NCBI GenBank assembly: GCA_963383645.1
Contig: OY726567.1
Span: 63,457,234 to 63,521,233, forward strand
DNA length: 64,000 nucleotides
Source of the DNA: Muscardinus avellanarius
Taxonomy: Eukaryota > Chordata > Mammalia > Rodentia > Gliridae
Direction of reading: 5' to 3'
In this document: positions 62,057 to 64,000 of the stretch, in pieces
Numbering within the stretch: position 1 is the first letter of the stretch
Layout of the letters: every line of letters begins with the position of its first letter
Translations under genes and position numbers: made by a program
Notes under the pieces: model-generated
Told to the model about the DNA's origin: nothing
What the model saw: only the letters and a program-made list of their open reading frames with translations
Database searches by the model: none

Positions 62057-62268
62057 TTTCCTCCTCCTCCTCCTCCTCCTCCTCCTCCTCCTCCTCCTCC
62101 TCTTCCTCCTCCTCCTTCTTTTTCTTCTTCTCCTCCTCCTCCTCCTCCGTCTTCTTCTTCTTCTTCTTCTTCTTCTTCTTCTTCTTCTTCTTCTTCTTCT
62201 TCTTCTTCTTCTTCTTCTTCTTCTTCTTCTTCTTCTTCTTCTTCTTCTTTCCTCCGTCTCCTTCTTCT
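62057..62268. repeat. (TCC)n then (TTC)n tract
   Basis: TCC-rich start, then about 33 uninterrupted TTC/GAA units (62151-62249). It is the tail region of the following minus-strand SINE. Confidence 0.97.
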
Positions 62269-62269
62269 T

Positions 62270-62466
62270 CTGGTCTGGGGATGGAACCAGGGGCATTCGA
62301 CCTCTGAGCTACACCCCCTGCCCTATTTTTTATTCTTTATTTTGAAACAGGGTTTCACTAAGTTGTGGAGGGCTCACTAAATAGCTGAGGCTGTCTGCAA
62401 ACTGTGATACTTCTGTCTCAGCCTCCCGAATGCTGGGATTACAAGCGTGTGCCACCATGCCCGGCT
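62270..62466 (-). repeat. B1-dID-type SINE
   Basis: GGTCTGGGGATGGAACCAGG to CACCATGCCCGGC. Abuts the zinc-finger pseudogene. Confidence 0.88.
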
Positions 62467-63090
62467 TGTAAGGTTTCTTCTGATAAGGTTTCTTAAATTC
62501 TTAGCAGAAGGTTCAGAACATCTTTCTTGGTGTGAGTACTCTGCTGCTGACCTGTGCTGAAGGAGGTACATGCTGTGGTGAAAGGCCTTCACATACTGGG
62601 CACATGCATAGGGTTTCTCTCCAGTATGCATCTGCTGGTGCTGTGTGAGCTCAGAGCTGCACCGGAAGGCCCTGCCACATTTCATGCAATTGTAGGGCTT
62701 CTCTCCAGTCTGGACGATGTAGTGCTGAATCCAGTGTGCCTTATTGCTGAAGGCCCTCTCACACACTGCACTCGAGGGCTTTTCTCTAGTGGAGTGGTGG
62801 GTGAAGGCCTTGCGACACTGAGGGCCCTTGCAGGGCTCCTCCCTAGTGTGGATGGGGTGGTGCTGTGTGAGGTACACCATGTTTGAAGGCCTTGCTGCAT
62901 TCAGTGCAATTGTATGGCCTCTCCCCAGTGTGGATGAAATAGAGTCAAATTAAGGTTGAGCTCTGACTAAAGGATTTCCCATAGGCACTGCATACTTATG
63001 GCTTCGGTATGAAACTGCTGATGTTGAACAAGATACCACTTCCTGTTAGAGTATTTTCTACACTGCTTGCATTTGTAGGGTGCAGGTGGT
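62467..63090 (-). pseudogene. C2H2 zinc-finger pseudogene, about seven finger relics
   Basis: Minus strand, N to C: CKQCRKYSNRKWYLVQHQQFH; CSAYGKSFSQSSTLI followed by a stop (about 62955); RPYNCTECSKAFKH with a frameshift to MVYLTQHHPIH (about 62880); CRKAFTHHS with half a finger deleted before TREKP; AFSNKAHWIQHYIVQTGEKP; CMKCGRAFRCSSELTQHQQMH; and CAQYVKAFHH with a lost Cys. The tail ends near 62467 at the SINE. Nonsense, frameshift and lost zinc ligands show decay. No KRAB exon is seen. Source gene unknown. Confidence 0.85.
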
Positions 63091-64000
63091 CTGCAGGTCA
63101 ACAGGGCTGCTGAGAAAGAGTCGGCAGGCAAGATGTCTTTAAGAGGAGTGGAGAGCTACAGCCAGCTCAGGCATGTAGCAAAACTCCAAATCTCATAATA
63201 GCTTTTATTCTTACACAGAACAATTAATGAAGCATAAGCAGTGAAGCCCAAGCCAAGAAATAATCCGTTCAAGCTGGAGATATCTTTAAACTTTCTGGTT
63301 GCATTTCTAGGTAACTAAACAAAGCATGAGAACTTTGCCTTTCACATGCCTCCTACGCAGCTGTTCCTTCCTTATCCACCCTTAAAGAGGTTCTACCTGT
63401 ACTCAGAGCTGTTTGCAGCTCTTTCTGTCCTGACTTGATCCATGTGCAGATCATGCCAGGCCTCTCAGCAGAACATCCTCATCCTTCTGAGGTCTTGCCG
63501 GGACACGGCTTCTATCTACAATAGGGGTTTGTCCTTGCATGAACAAAGTTGTCTTTTTATGGTTCCTGGGAATCACATTCATACAGGAAATATGAAAAGA
63601 CTTGTTCCTGAAACACCCTGGGATGCAAACTGTCATCTGTCTCCCATTCAACACCTTACAGTCTGTTATTTCCAGAATAGTTCTCAGAATAACTTTTCCT
63701 TGACCATTCTGTAATTTCCAAAGCCCTTCCTGGTCCCCAGCTTGCTCCAACCAAGGGTACCATGAAGATCCCCAAGTCACACTTCTTTGAAGCAAGGTTT
63801 TCCTTGATGAGACTGCCAAACAAGCAATAGACATTTTGGTCTGAGACATTATGCTCTGTCATCTGCACAGGTGCTATGTGCAAAGCCACTATTTATTATC
63901 CACGGCCTCTGTCAATATTCCAGTATGTGGGTTAACTCTGGTTTTGGAACCTGGTGTGCTAGTGAGACCAGGAGCCCACAGGTCTCTGGCATCATTCCCC
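63091..64000 (-). mobile_element. Possible ERV LTR, minus strand
   Basis: The minus strand reads GTAAGAATAAAAGC near 63215, then about 110 bp ending TCAGCAGCCCTGTTGACC at the edge of the pseudogene, like an LTR polyadenylation signal plus U5. The other end is not visible and may lie outside the window. No target duplication could be checked. Confidence 0.35.

Overview
The window is mammalian nuclear DNA and most likely comes from a squirrel-family rodent. The main reason is its dominant SINE. It has a 7SL-derived B1-like left half (starting GCCGGGCGTGGTGGC) fused to a tRNA/ID-like right half (GGGCTGGGGGTGTAGCTC...GGTTC) and an A-tail. This is the B1-dID dimer layout known from Sciuridae and their relatives. 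L1 fragments, solo ERV LTRs and microsatellites fill most of the rest, and no prokaryotic features are present. The species call is inference.

Layout. 0-9 kb: ERV LTRs, L1 fragments and SINEs with no gene recognised. 9.24-14.44 kb (+): a KRAB C2H2 zinc-finger gene recognised as ZNF350 (ZBRK1), with a 127-bp KRAB-A exon, a 90-bp KRAB-b exon and a terminal exon carrying eight fingers plus the long C-terminal tail. Its first coding exon was not found. 14.9-48.5 kb: a tandemly duplicated vomeronasal type-1 receptor (V1R) region. I see four related units. Two keep an intact minus-strand V1R gene (19.3-20.35 kb and 40.08-41.02 kb) and two are partial and lack the receptor. A conserved 5' block with a GT splice donor sits 3-4 kb upstream of each receptor and is also present in one partial unit. 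Between units 1 and 2 lies a nest of L1s (23.9-30.4 kb) containing a 1,458-bp solo LTR.

48.59-55.37 kb (-): a full-length but mutated L1 with target-site duplication, inserted into a SINE. 55.7-57.3 kb: GC-richer DNA I could not assign. 58.9-62.3 kb: long trinucleotide repeats flanking an L1 3' end and a higher-order tandem repeat (60.35-62.06 kb) that I do not recognise. 62.47-63.09 kb (-): a decayed C2H2 zinc-finger pseudogene next to a probable minus-strand LTR.

Functionally the window joins a KRAB-ZNF gene to a V1R cluster. ZNF350 is a nuclear transcriptional repressor; the V1Rs are pheromone-type GPCRs of vomeronasal neurons. They are neighbours rather than a pathway. I found no CRISPR array, operon or clearly novel gene system. 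The least explained structures are the 60.35-62.06 kb repeat and the conserved V1R upstream block.
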